Positions 10,701 through 23,098 of a DNA stretch of 64,000 bases are shown here, piece after piece. The DNA comes from Scytalidium lignicola (Eukaryota; Ascomycota; Leotiomycetes). The stretch is from assembly GCA_002812745.2 (NCBI GenBank), contig NCSJ02000177.1, positions 1 to 64,000 of the forward strand, given 5' to 3'. Position 1 is the stretch's first letter, and each line of letters starts with the position of its first letter. Under the pieces are notes generated by a model, which was not told the DNA's origin, made no database searches, and saw nothing but the letters and a program-made list of their open reading frames with translations. A program made the translations under genes and the position numbers.

Positions 10701-12800
10701 TCGAAACATCACATTTGGAGCATTATACATTAACTAGATTCTGGAGATGGTTGGCCAAAATGTCCCAACAAAATATGTCATTTCCCCCTCTAAACCTTAG
10801 AAGCATAGATACGATTTCTGATATACAGAGCTGGTTTTTAGGAATTTCAATTCCGGAACGTATCACGAGGATAGNAAAAAAAGAGATTACGGACTCAATA
10901 GGAGAAATCTTGCGCACCAATGTATAGAAATGGCGCCGACAGAGATAAAGAGACGGGGGACACCATCCCCTTGTGTTTGTCTTCATAAAATACCTCATTC
11001 AGTGGCTGAATTCCTTGTGGAAAGAATTTCCTAGTAGTAATGCAAATGAGCAGCTGAATTCAACGGCAAAACTGATAGAGGGAGATAACTGTTTGGGAAA
11101 ATAGTAAAAATGCCAAGAGAGGCTTCGCCGTCGCCGCTGCCTTGGACCGTTCTCCTTTTCGGATGCGCTACGCAAAGAGATCTTCATTGAACAGCTATGA
11201 AAACCACACAAAGGCTCGAACATGAGGACTTAACCGCCCCGTGCTCATTAGTACCAAACTTTGGGATAAAAAGACATGATATTAAGTTTCGGAGCGGCCC
11301 TTCTTAAAGCACTAACAGCGTGTGAGACTAAGCATATACTATCAGGAAACAAAGAATTGGCACACCGCAGCACAGTAGTCCACAACCATACCAGGTAGAA
11401 GCAGGTACAAAACGCATATCGTTGGTGTGTTCATCGGACGACTATGCATGGAAAAGGAAATTGAGGGGTTCAGGAAGAGCCTGAGATGGTTCTGCTATGG
11501 AGGTGCATTATATCGGTCCTTTTAGGTTGGATGTCAATGTTGGGAGATCCGGGGTTGGCGTGAAGCCTCATTGGCATGAATTCTTTGGCTTGTATAGTTT
11601 TGGGTTAGTGTTGGATTAGCCAGCTGTTGAAAGTATGAGGGGATTTGGATCGTGAAACTCTGGGAGAGGAGGTAATGTTCCGAATCAGGAGGCGGAGGAC
11701 GACGATCAAGTAAAGTATCTTTTTGTGAGATGGTGCCGATGGGAGGTACTACCACTCTAGCCTTAGGTCTTATGAGTCCTTTCTCTGCAGAGGGTTAGAA
11801 CAGGCTGAGGTGCATTATAGAAAGGGGAATGAAAGATAGGGTGGTATTTTCAACCTAATGCAGCGAAATATGAGAAATATTCAAATATCCAAACAGAAAT
11901 TCTGTCGTTGAATTTGATCCCAGAGCATCAAGCAAACCAAAACCCCACAAGCAGATTCTCCAGAGCCATAGGAAGTTCTCTCAAATGCCGCTTTCATGGG
12001 ACCATACATCCGCATGAAGCTGTCGGCCCAGCATCTTCGCTATGGGCCTTCAACCTGCTTCTCTAGAAGCCGATACCATCACTTGACAGGAAAGAGTTCC
12101 GAAGCCCTAATAATGCGACTCGAAGAGAATGTGACAGAAACACGGTAAGCTACCGTACATGAACAAAGGAGAAATCCCCAGAAATGGACCTCGCTGGGAA
12201 AGGTACCTAGGACAACCCCGGTCCACGTAAGTTTGCTGTAGAGACCAGGTACTAAGAACCTTGTGTGATTCGTCGCATTGCCAAGCTCCTGGAGCCGCCA
12301 ACCCAGCCTCAGCACTTTACTTCCCGTTCATCGTTGGCGTTCTCCGTATTTCAACGGTCCATAGCTTGCTTCACATCAAGCCCTCCTCATCTCCCAAGCA
12401 GTATTGATTGCTGTTTTGTGAAGCCAAGAGGTTTTTTTATCAAGCCATTACCATCGACGAGCCGTGCAGGTGGCTTTTGCTCTCTTCTCACCCCGCAGAT
12501 GAAGGCATCATCTCCACACGTCGTGCCCTTGCCCAAGGTCCCTTTGGCCCAGAGGAGCATATCGGTCCTTTTCCCTCACCTCCACACGGACGCTTGTCCG
12601 TTTGGGGACTGAACATCAAGCCATCGGGTTCTGACGTGGTAGGCAGTCACATGACAAGCAACCGGGTTCGATGTTGTGATTTCCTCACTTGGATAGCGAG
12701 CAGCAATATCCACACATCGAAGCATGATAGTTAGCATCGAACGCTGAAAAGCAGAGAAAATACAAACTGATGGTGTGGGTAATAAGAGGAAGCTGATCGG
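10701..12800. other. intergenic, no supported gene
   Basis: Mixed-composition DNA with several 60-115 residue open frames on both strands that overlap each other (for example near 12079-12734). None shows a family match, a good start context or consistent splice signals. An undetermined base lies at 10875 before an A run. Confidence 0.45.
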
Positions 12801-12934
12801 GGTTAACTGATAATTAATACCGTACCAGAGCAGCAGTCAGCACGCTGTTTTTTCCGCACAGTAAGAAAAACACTCCGCAATTGCCGGAGCGCGTCATTTT
12901 TTCCCATCCCGCAACTAATGTACTTGTTGCTGGG

Positions 12935-12992
12935 CTTTTGGCGTATGTCTTTTGCAGGTGGCTTGACGGGTACCGGTATCCTACGCCAAAAG
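12935..12992. repeat. 11-bp perfect inverted repeat
   Basis: CTTTTGGCGTA at 12935-12945 is matched by its exact reverse complement at 12982-12992, with 36 bases between that include a GGTACC site. It could form a hairpin or mark the end of a decayed element. No function is evident. Confidence 0.5.
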
Positions 12993-13515
12993 ATCCACCA
13001 GAAAGAAAAAAGAGGCTTTTTTGCGGATACTGTTCGTGTAGTGATTGAACGGTTTTGAACTTGGCAGCATCAAAACGATGGAATCAATACCCGGAGATAA
13101 CTTCAGGAAGCAACAAAGGAGAGCAGGATAGAATAGAGTGCTAATCATCTCTAGATACAGATCTTACTGTACCGCTTTCTACCACGTAGCAGACAATGTA
13201 AAAATAAAGCGTCGATTCAGGATAAGAATGATAATAGTACTTGTCCTTGTGTCAAAACGTTGCGTAGAACATCTTGGTCTGCCGGTTTTCCGCTGCGTAG
13301 TAAAGCAGCGATCAGCAGTGCTCGCGGGTCACAAAAAAGGTTAGACACCTTCTAGACTGTAGACATGTTGTGATTGGACAAGCCGTTATAGCAGACCGGG
13401 GGTGCCGGATGGAGCACCTAAAGAGGCAAGAATTAGACTTTTAGCGTCCCTTCAAAACCCTGAGATGAAAATGTTACTGAAATGCAGTCTAGGATGTTGT
13501 GCTTAATCTAAACCC

Positions 13516-14775
13516 GTACTGGTACAGTACTCACGGTACTGTACTTAAATAGATTAAAAAGGCACTGTTGCCGTTCTCTCCCCATGCGCAAAGGCCTAGC
13601 AGTACTGTGTCAGGTGTAAATTGCGCTTCATGCAGCTGGGATGGTTCGTGGCCAGCACTCGCAAAGCTCTAGGCATCGGACGACACGTACTTGTCGGGAG
13701 AGGAACGCGGGAGTTTAGGCAAAAATGCTCCTCTTTTCTTTCGATATCCGTGAGAGAGGAGTTACAAATATAAACGTGATTTATGATCTGGTTACCCCCA
13801 GGAAAGAAAAATGCTAGAAGGGGCAGGAGCACGTGCCTGGCCTTCGGTCAACTACCGATACATGACTCGAGCGACTCGGGACTGTCCGATAACTTAGGGT
13901 TTGTATGCCCTTGCGCGGACAAAGAAGCTGGAGATGGGGTATCATGTGACCCAGTACAGTAATTCTTCGGAATCTGCAACCAAGGGCGTATGACCGCAGA
14001 AAAGTTCTTCCTGGCGGAGGCGGGCGCGGAGAGCTGTGGAGAACAGGGGGGTAAAAAGGCTCCAGAATTCTTGGCGAAGTTGTTCGGTACAGTGTATTCA
14101 CACGCACACGCACACTGCCCTGCCCCTAATTTGCGGATTTGGCAATGCCAGAGAATGGCAGACTTCGGTTACCCGTATACGCCGCCGATCGCGAGAAAAA
14201 GCACTGCGCAATACAGTCAGCCAGAACAAGTTACAGTACTGTACTGGTCCTGCAACGTACGGCCAACAAATACCGGATTATATGTCAAGAAAAGAAAGGA
14301 AAGGAAATAAAAGTTGAAGAGCAAGTGTGTCCTGATCGCGGAAGAGAGTTGACCAACCCCAGAAGTCCGGCGCGAGTCTAGCCGTCAGCCACGATGCCGT
14401 CAGGGGCGTGACAATCACCGTACAGTACAGTAACTTACCGCACTTATGTACATATGTACTGTACTTTCATCCCGATACTTATTCTCGTGACAATAATAAT
14501 GAGGTGTCGCATGGTCGTACGGTCGTGTACAAGTGCAGCCGGGACGGTTACACGTACCAAAGGGGAAGGAAAATAAGCAATAAGTTACAGTTATTAGCAA
14601 TCACAAGGGAACCTGTACAATCCAGATTCCCCAGGACGTGTCAACAACCCAAAGCCCGACCAGGCGGGTTCCCAGTACCCGTCACTTGTCCCTCGGATTG
14701 GCCTTGTTGACGAGGATTAAGAAACGAGGGTACAGTAATTACTGTGTACTGTATTTTCGTACTCTCGTACCAGTA
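13516..14775. repeat. cluster of GTAC/TACAGTAC palindromes
   Basis: Repeated palindromes fill this gene-free stretch. GTACAGTAC (13522-13530) faces GTACTGTAC (13536-13544). TACAGTACTGTA lies at 14232-14243, GTACAGTAC again near 14420-14428, GTACTGTAC near 14457-14465, and ACAGTAATTACTGT at 14732-14745. Similar words recur near 31330, 32050, 41480 and 41872, mostly outside genes. Confidence 0.7.
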
Positions 14776-15521
14776 CGGAGGTACCTCGAGGAGCATGAAC
14801 CTCGAGCATGAAGCCTTGTACGAGTCCCGGTGCTGGTCCCACAAGTCGTCGTTGGTGTCGTGAAGTCCCTTGACTTTGTACGGTAAGTTATTCAGTAACT
14901 TCTTCTTGCCACCGCACCAGGAGCGCAGCTTGAACCAAAATCGCGCCAAAATCCACACAGGGATTTTTTCCCCCTCTTTCCCTCGCATACGCATAATCCC
15001 GCGAATAAGTAATCCGAGTTCTTTCTTCGCGCGTCCACATCATTGCCCTGGCCTCGGGAATGGCAAAAAGGAAAAGGGAAGGGAAGGGGCGCCAGTCTGA
15101 CCATACTTTGTGCTGTATTTCTCTGACTTGCCTAGTTGCCCTTCTGTCCCCGTACGTCTGTACGTCTGGCGAAAGACCAGCCCAATGACCGATGCGGTTC
15201 ACCACCCATCGCTGCTGACACGCATCTGCACGAGAGGCACGCCATCTGCTTTCCAGAGGGTAAAGGTTCCTGGGTCGGTCTCTGGTCAATTTCCTCCTAG
15301 GGGCGACGCTAAGAGCAGCGAAAATGCAGCCCCAAGGAGGAGAAGTAGGCAGGTAGGGGGAAGAAGAGTGAGCGTGAGCATGGTGTGGTGGTGCTTCTTG
15401 TTACATTACGTTGTGGTCTGGTCTTTCTCTCTCCTGCCCTTTTTTCCCCAGAAGGAGGTGGCTGCTTTTTCGAGTGCCGCTACACGTGTGGTACGGTAGG
15501 CGAAGAGTTCCTTTTCTCTCA

Positions 15522-15538
15522 CTCTCTCTCTCTCTCTC
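15522..15538. repeat. CT microsatellite
   Basis: A (CT)n run in the CT-rich leader region upstream of the AmyR-like gene, a common feature of filamentous-fungal promoters and 5' UTRs. Confidence 0.8.
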
Positions 15539-15979
15539 GCTCTCGCTCTTGGGTCCTGGGTCGGGGGAGAAACAGCAGGAGAGCGGACTAAGCACCCAAG
15601 ACTAAAGCAAGACCCAGCCCTGCGCCGCCTTGTCTCATCCTCATCAACAAACCTCTGGCCGCCCCTAATTATTACGTGTGGCCCTTTGCTCCCTTTTCCC
15701 TTTTCTCTCACCTCACTCACCCTCACCCTCATTCTCCTTTTCCAACTTCTCTCCCCCATCTCACAACTCCACCACTCCCATTCTCCTCGTCGCAAAACTC
15801 ACCCAACCACCGGCGTCGCGGGTTGGCCAAATTTTTTTTATCGATCGATCCAATACACCCCCGACCATCATCCGTTGCTACCCCAAAGTACAGGCGGCCC
15901 TGCCCTGACGGAAGCTGGCCCAATAATACCGCCGACCACCTTCCTCAGCACCTTAAGCCCCCATCCCCGCATTCCTGCC

Positions 15980-16018
15980 ATGAGCCTGTCTGCACCGTGC
16001 AAGATACGGACCGAATAA
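15980..16018 (+). promoter_or_regulatory. upstream ORF, 12 codons
   Basis: The only ATG seen in the roughly 600 bases before the regulator's start opens a 12-codon frame ending in TAA at 16016-16018, 257 bp before the main ATG and in another frame. If the leader includes it, it could lower or condition translation of the regulator. Confidence 0.45.
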
Positions 16019-16275
16019 GTACTCTCAGCACCCTTTCTCCTGTACTGTTGCACGCCCATCCTCCGCCTTTCTCGACTCCCCAAGAGACTTCTGCGACTCC
16101 ACACTCTCTACCCCATATTACGGTATCGACGACGTCGCTCGAGGCCTGTTGGGAACACAAACTCACACACATCGCCTTCGCCCCGAATTTCCTCGAGTCC
16201 AGCTTCGACGTCCATCTCCCCAAGTCGCCCTTTCCTCCTTCTCCGAACGTGGATTGTGCGACTTCTTTCTGCACA

Positions 16276-18436
16276 ATGTCGACGTCGGTGAAGAGGGCCT
16301 GCGACGCTTGCCACCGTCGCAAGGTCAAATGCGATGGCATCAATCCGTGCCGGAACTGCTCGTCCGCCCAGCTGTCGTGTACCTACCATGCAATTCCCCA
16401 GAAGAAAGGCCCCAAGGGCTCGCGAGCCAAGGTGATCAGCGAACTTCGTGAAACCCAGCGACAAACCACCCTCTCCTCCAAGGTTGCGAATCGTCTCAAT
16501 GGCATCGCCAGTCCGCCCTGTAGTCCCACGCTCGCTCCGTCGCCCGGTCTCCTGACGCAGGAGATGGTCAAGGAGTGCATCGACTTCTTTTTCGCCAACA
16601 TGTATCCGACGCTGCCCATTTTGCATCGCGGTCGGTTGGAGCAGCAGGCCCTGTACGCGGATCAAAATATCGATACCTACTGTCTGTTAACATCGCTCTG
16701 TGCCTTCATGATGATCCAGCCAGGCATGGGCATTCCGGGCGATCCTCTCGGCCTCGATGCGCTACCCGGTGCCAATCTCGTGTCAGGGACCATGTTGATG
16801 GAGGAGACTCTTCGAGTGCGAAAAGGATACGACCATCTCGAATCTCCGACCTTGAACAGCCTAGTAACGAGTTTCTTCTTGTTTGGATGCTATTTTGGCC
16901 TGGATATGCATAACAAGGCTTGGTTTCACTTGAGGGAGGCGACGACGCTTGCACATATTTTGAACATGCAAAAGGAAGAGACATATTTACAATACGATCA
17001 GATCGAAGGATCGAGGAGACGAAGGCTGTACTGGCTTCTGTTTGTCACAGAAAGGTAAGAAAGATAAGAAAGATAATATAATTTCTACGCCATGAATGTC
17101 TGCTGAATATTTTTTTTTTTAAAACAGAGCTTACGCTTTACAACGCCATCGACCTCTATCGCTTCAAGCCACCATCTCTCTCCCAACCCTGAATGATGAT
17201 CCAACAGATGCTGCTGCTCACCATCTTCACGGCTTTGTCCACCTGGTTGCGCTATTCAGACCATTCGATGAGAACTTTGTCGCGCTGTGGAACAAGACCA
17301 GATCCGACTGCTCTCCAGCTTACCTTTCCGCCCTCCAGAAACAACTCAGCGATGCTCTTCCTACCTACCTGAACTCCACAGAAAATCAGGCAGCAGACTT
17401 ACGCACCAGTCAGCAATGGCTACGAACGATGGTGTGGCAGTTGAGCATGCAGAATGGATACCTGAGCTCGAATAACGAAGATCCGACCATGACATTCCAG
17501 TATCCTGTTGAGATTTCGAGAGATCTCATTTCCATGACATCCCAATTCTCGCACCAGAGTATGGAGGTGCATGGTATTGGCTTGGTATGTATTACTTTTT
17601 AATTTTATGTATCGCTCTGCTTTTGATGTATGCAGTGTACCGGACTAACATTTGGACAGATTGAAAAGCTCTTCGATGTGGCCTGCTCTCTAACCGATGT
17701 TCTTTCTCTCCTTCCCCAAAATAGCGACCCATTCACCCTTGGTCCTCGTGACTATCTCCACCAGTTTATGACCCTCCTCTCAGTTCTCCGTAATGGCGAC
17801 CACCGCTTCCTTCCTCTCCTTCTCTCCAAAGTTCACGATGTCCTTCCTCGTCTCGTCAACCCTATGCTACAGACCGTCCCAGAGAACGCTGCATGTGCGA
17901 ATATTGATATCTTCGATGGCTTCGGCAATGCTGGAATGGGTGTCCCCGCTCAGCTTCCATCTCAACAACATATAGGTGTTCAAAATGCCCTGAATGAATT
18001 CAAGATGGAACAGGGCCTTTCCCCATACGACAAGAGGATTGAGGAGTTGAGTTCTCCAGGTGCCGAGTCAAGCGACAATCACTCGTCGTTTATGAGTCCC
18101 GGGATCATGTCTAGCACATCCGAGTTTTCTAGCATGGGAGATTACGGGAGCTTCCACCAAGACATGAATAATCAAGTTATGCAGTCGCATAGTATGCCTA
18201 ATGGTCTACCTATGAACGATAATTCAGGCATGGGAGGAGCTGAATACAAGGCCCTAGTTATGGCAGGTGGTCGACAGAGACCTCCTATGAGGGCGAATAG
18301 TACGGCGGCAACCTTCAATATGCACAATATTCCTAGGACCGTGGCCGAGTATCACCCTCATTCTCTGCAAAGAGCGAATACAGATGGTGTCGAATTGGGA
18401 ATGCAAGTAGGAAATATGGATATACCTTACAGGTGA
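16276..18436 (+). CDS. Zn2Cys6 transcription factor, AmyR/BglR/COL-26-like
   Basis: Three exons (16276-17054, 17128-17584, 17660-18436) give 670 residues. Intron 1 has a GTAAGA donor and a T-rich tract before AAACAG. Intron 2 has GTATGT and a GGACTAAC branch site; a nearer acceptor (TATGCAG) would add eight residues in frame. The ATG at 16276 is chosen because the zinc cluster follows at once: Cys 9, 12, 19, 25, 28 and 35 in the C-X2-C-X6-C-X5-C-X2-C-X6-C pattern, followed by a basic linker containing KKGPKGSRAK. The middle region (about residues 90-340) matches the fungal-specific regulator domain, and the tail is disordered and rich in Met, Ser and Asn. The zinc cluster and linker recall activators of starch, maltose and beta-glucosidase genes (AmyR, BglR, COL-26); the exact orthology is from memory. 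The same frame is open upstream to 15676 but has no ATG there. Confidence 0.85.
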
Positions 18437-19515
18437 CCATGAGCCTCGATTGTGATCCATTTGCATCCTCGTTCCGTGGGAGGGAACATCATCAATCCCT
18501 ACCACCTTGAGTCCTTTCAAGTCACTCCTTGTGGTCATCAAAGGAGAACGATCCTGCTTCAGCATGGTGTCACCTTCATTAAATGCAAGCAGCAAATTCC
18601 TTCCGACCACGGTCATCCTCAGGTGCAGCCTGAAGTCATCTAATCGAGACTTCTTCTATTCGGCTAATTCCGCACGACTATCACGACATGTTATTCCACC
18701 CATCTATCATACGTCTATTCCCTTTATTTATGTATTTATCAAATTTCCATTTATTAAGCGAAAGGAAAGTGGGAGGCGTAATAAATCAAAGTCATTTTGT
18801 GGTGTTTCGGTCTCTGGGAGCTATCAGGCGCATTGCTTCACCATAGCAGCAAAGCGCCAAAGGATTTTAGCGTCGTACATATCACCATATTTTAGGACCA
18901 TTTAGCCTTAGTATATATATTGCATGGCAAGTTACAATTAAATAAATACGTTGAAAAAACTCAGAATCTGTCTCATCTAATAAGGTGTCCTTTTGATAAC
19001 ATAGCGTCGAGTTGTGTGTGCTAATTGAAAGCTGAATAATTTGAAGCGTGATATTGTCCTTTCTGAGAAAGTCGTAATATTAGCAATTCTGGGATACCAA
19101 AATAGGTTTGATATAATTCAAGTTCACGATACTTACATTTGGTACGGGGAAAGGTGGGAGCGAATTGGAAAGTGTAATTAATTATGCGAGCTCAATTGCG
19201 CGCACCCCAACGCAGCAGCTCAGCCCACGATATCGGAGAAGAGGAAGAGTCTAGACGCAGTAGTTACTAGACTGGTACGGTGGACTGGCGGGCGCGACCT
19301 TTTCTTATTAAAGCAGGCAACGTCACGAACGTCGCTCAACTACTACTCAGCTGTTTGATTACTTGGACCTTTGTAGCTTGTAGCTTTACCTCCCTCCCTC
19401 CACGATTTGAATCAGTCATGCGACTGCAGGGTTTGCAGCCTTGAGAAGGGGCTACGTTGGCCTTTTTTTAAACTTTCCTTTCTTTTGAGGAGAGAATGAG
19501 GTTGTCGTTGTTGCG
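18437..19515. other. intergenic between two Zn2Cys6 genes
   Basis: The left half holds the 3' UTR of the first regulator and AT-rich DNA. The right half becomes GC- and CT-richer and should hold the promoter of the second regulator. No supported gene. Confidence 0.5.
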
Positions 19516-22324
19516 ATGAGGTCTCGTACAGGGTGGTAAGTAGGAGAGAAAGATCATATCTTCTTTCCCCTCGTTTCTGAAGCTTTGCTTTTCTGTTCTA
19601 GCTTTGTGTTTCCTACCCATTTATTACCCCTCACCTTCCTTCACCTCACAATTCGCCGGCGCAATTATGCGCAATTCTCCTCTCCCTATTTTCTCCTATA
19701 TAATTAATTACCAATTTTATTTTTATTAAAAAACCCACCTAGGCTAACAATTCAAAAAACCACACAGTCAAACATGTCGCCAACGAAAACTCAAATGCGA
19801 CGAAGTCAAGCCTACGTGTGGCCAATGCCGTAAAGCGTCCCGGACGTGTTTGCTTAGCGATGGGGTTGTGTTTCGGCATCAGCAGAATGCTTCAATGAAT
19901 AATAGATTTGGGGGAGGGGGAGGAGGGGATGGTAATTCTTCTGTTGGTGATGATGCTACTGGAGAAGGGACCGGGGAGCATCTGGGTTCGTTTTATGCAT
20001 ATAGGGATACGTTTGATGAGAATAGTGTTTGGGTTGATGTTCCTAGGACTGGTAGGAGCCTCTCTTTCTCTCTCTGCCTCTCTATTTGCATGTGTGTTTT
20101 GAATTGAGTTCAGGAAGTATACCAGGCATTGATTCATTGCGTTGAAGCTTAAAAGGAAGTGAAAGAAAAAGCGGTTTAACTAATTATGGGTATTTCTTAG
20201 TAACTTTCCACAACATTTCCGATCCCTTCAATATGGAACCTTCTCCAGAGATCGAAGACCAACCACAAGTACAGTCTCCCGAACAACTTGCCACTTCGAT
20301 TGAAGCTCCTCAAGTCTTGGACAACAGGCAGGGTGACGAGGCATATTTCCCTGTCACGTTTGATGAAGCACCTGGATTGGAGGCTCTGTCTGAAGTAGCT
20401 ACCAGTAGTAACCTCCAATACCGTCCGCTGTCTGTTTCTGTTCAATCTTCTGGCGCTGAGTCGAACATATCACCACCGCCACCGCCTCCTCCGGCGAATA
20501 CGCTTGAATTCTTGCTTAATCCTTCAAGGACTGAACTATTTTGTATGTGAATATTTAACTGGATTTGACATCAACTATTCTCCTTTCCTTGCTACTTCCC
20601 AAAGACTCCATTACTGATTTGAGATCTCTTTCGTGAATCATATAGTAGACTCTACTACCCCAATCGATCCTGTACTAAGATCCTCGTCAAAGACACCTGC
20701 TCAGAGGAGGGAAATATTGGAGTCTATTGAGGAGCATGAAGTAGCCTTCCTCCTAAGACACTTTTCAGAGGTCGCAGGTCAATGGATGGACTTATTTGAT
20801 CTAGGATGCTACTTTGCACATCAGGTCCCGGTTTCTGCCATCTCGAATCCGTTGATGAGGTATTCTGCCTGCGCCTACGCCGCGAAACAACTTGGTCGGG
20901 TCCAGGGCCGAAAGGCCATCGTCGGAGGTATTGTGAGCAGGCAAGCTGCTATGGAAGTGTACCCTGACTCAGAAGCGGTGGATTGGGCCTATATCGGAGC
21001 TAAGTATTATGATAAAGCTATTGGTCTTCTCATGGAGGAGGTCTCGAACACGACTATGCGCCAGGACATGCCTGATGCGGAATCAGCTGTGCAGTCCCCT
21101 AGAAGTGCCTCGGAGCAGCAGCAGAACCCCCATAATCAGAACAAAAGACGTCGTTTGTCGAGACCATCTTTCCAGAGTAATCCAGATGAGACACTTGCGG
21201 CGGTAGCTATCCTCTCTGTGTATGAATTTCTGGACAACACGAATACGGCATGGGGAAGACATCTCAGTGGAACCAAGTCCTTATTTGATATGGCAAATGA
21301 TGAATACATGATATCTGGTAGACCGATCGAATCATTGAGTTATTCGCCTCGGATGAAGCCATCGAGAGCTCGAAAAGCAACTTTCTGGAATTTTGCTCGT
21401 CAGGATGTCTTAGCAGCTTGTAAGTTATTCGAATCCATACATGATAATTTCCTCGGCCCCTTTCTGACCTCTCCTAATATATTTTGATCAATGCTTACGA
21501 AGAAGAAAAAAATAGTCATTAATGAAACTCCAACAAGACTTAATCCCTTTGAATTAGACCTTTGGAGAGCCGCTGGTCTTCTTATTGACGAGCAGGGATT
21601 TGTAGTTCCTAGCAATACGGAGGATTCTGGACGCTCTGAAGGACAGCCGGTCATGCGCGAGGACATGATCGCTAATGCTTTAATATGGCTGATAGCTAAG
21701 ATTGTCAATTACTTGGCATCAGGAGATTCAATCGACCATATTTTCCCACAAGACCGCTCTAGTCCCCTAGGAATCGTTGGTATCAATCAGATGACTCTCT
21801 TAGAGCGATGGTTTGAACTAGAAAAGGAACTCCAGGTTTGGTATAATGGCTTACCGGATTCTTTCAAACCTGTTGCGAGACTGCCTCCAATAACCGATGG
21901 CTCGATCCCGAAAAATTCTGCGAGAGCGATATTTCCAGAGATCTGGTACTGCATACCAATGTGTGCGTCTACTATGCAATCATACCACATGGCTCGTAGT
22001 ATCCTCCTTATCAATAAGCCGCATGAGTCTACGGTGCGCCGATCTACCGTCTCAGATAGACTTAATTCGTACCGGATAATCGAGGCAGAGATGCGGTATC
22101 ACAGCCACGAAATCTGTGGAATTGCGCTCGGAAGGCCAGAAGCTTCTGTGAGGATCAATCAGGTGCAAGCGCTCTTTATTGCGGGACAGATTCTCAACGA
22201 CACGGACGAGCGGCGGATTGTGCTGGATTTGCTACGTGGAATAGAAGAGGACTTGGGGTGGGCAACTGATTATCGTGTGCGGCAGTTGTTGAAGGAGTGG
22301 GAGTGGACGGCGGAACCGACCTGA
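19516..22324 (+). CDS. Zn2Cys6 fungal-specific transcription factor
   Basis: Five exons (19516-19535, 19768-20051, 20201-20542, 20646-21419, 21516-22324) give 742 residues. Exon 1 is only 20 nt, ends in TG before a GTAAGT donor, and the T at 19768 completes the first zinc-ligand Cys codon. The cluster then reads Cys 7, 10, 17, 24, 27 and 34, a canonical C6 binuclear zinc motif (C-X2-C-X6-C-X6-C-X2-C-X6-C). Intron 1 is 232 bp with a GGCTAACA branch site; the others are 149, 103 and 96 bp. The linker is Gly-rich and carries a poly-Pro run. The C-terminal two thirds resemble the Fungal_trans_2-type regulatory domain. This is a nuclear DNA-binding regulator by family; target genes are unknown. 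The micro-exon model rests on three independent signs: donor, branch/acceptor, and restoration of the cysteine. Confidence 0.85.
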
Positions 22325-22558
22325 AAGGAATAGGTCTCATATTTCTATATCTGCCAGCTTCCAGCATATGCTCAGCTCTTTATACCTCGCAGACATATAT
22401 GGAAGATTATCCCACAATATTTAACTGAACAAGATTCGCCATGTTCAGCCATTTCTAGCTGCGTATTATACGAATCGGGCAATCTATAACTGAAGACTTG
22501 AGTTCAGCAGACAACCTTATCAGTCAGGCAGAGCTTACCAACTTTGAAGAGTAGAAAT

Positions 22559-23098
22559 ATGGGTCCTAGAGAAATAGACTATCTTGGAAATCATGTTGTC
22601 AGGAGGAGGAAAAGTCAGCCTCACACCAGCGGAGACTCCGAGGTATATACCTCCCGGAACCGCCGCAAACCTAAGACTCCTAGCAAATCAAGTAAATCAG
22701 GCGTCAGGACCTTTATGCTCAAATCCGAACTGCTCAAGAGGTATTTACTTAAGTCTCTTACTGAGCAGAGTCGGCAAATCGACCAATGGCTCCCTAATCA
22801 CAGCTCAAGCGACAGCGAGATGGAATGGCAACCCGAATCTGAAGTTAGTTTTCCACAGCCATTACTGCATTCCTCAGGGCCTCAAGAAAAGGAAGTTACT
22901 ATTACTGGGAATCTGCAAACTCTCCATACACGTGCTCAAGAGCCGCGGGATACTGGGAATCAGCCAATAGAATCGAAAGAGATGGATAAAACCGAGGTCT
23001 CGGAGCAAGTCGTCCACTGCCAACCCCTTGATACAAGTACTTCAGAAATTGACCTGACGATATCGAAATTTATGCCGGTAACTCTCGATTTGGCTTAA
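22559..23098 (+). CDS. hypothetical protein (179 aa)
   Basis: A single open frame from ATG 22559 to TAA 23096-23098. The first half is basic, rich in Arg, Lys and Ser; the second half is polar and acidic. No domain is recognised. An overlapping frame from ATG 22594 also encodes a protein-like Cys- and Pro-containing stretch of about 50 residues, so the real gene may be spliced differently or be a remnant. It starts 235 bp after the second zinc-cluster gene on the same strand. Confidence 0.35.
   Translation: MGPREIDYLGNHVVRRRKSQPHTSGDSEVYTSRNRRKPKTPSKSSKSGVRTFMLKSELLKRYLLKSLTEQSRQIDQWLPNHSSSDSEMEWQPESEVSFPQPLLHSSGPQEKEVTITGNLQTLHTRAQEPRDTGNQPIESKEMDKTEVSEQVVHCQPLDTSTSEIDLTISKFMPVTLDLA

Noticed and set aside
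12079..12734. Cluster of overlapping frames on both strands
   Set aside because: They occupy the same DNA in several frames, with no homology, start context or splice signals that favour one.
15676..16275. Upstream extension of the AmyR-like frame from a GTG
   Set aside because: No ATG in frame; the zinc cluster follows the ATG at 16276, and the upstream translation is Pro/Ser/Thr low-complexity from CT-rich leader DNA.
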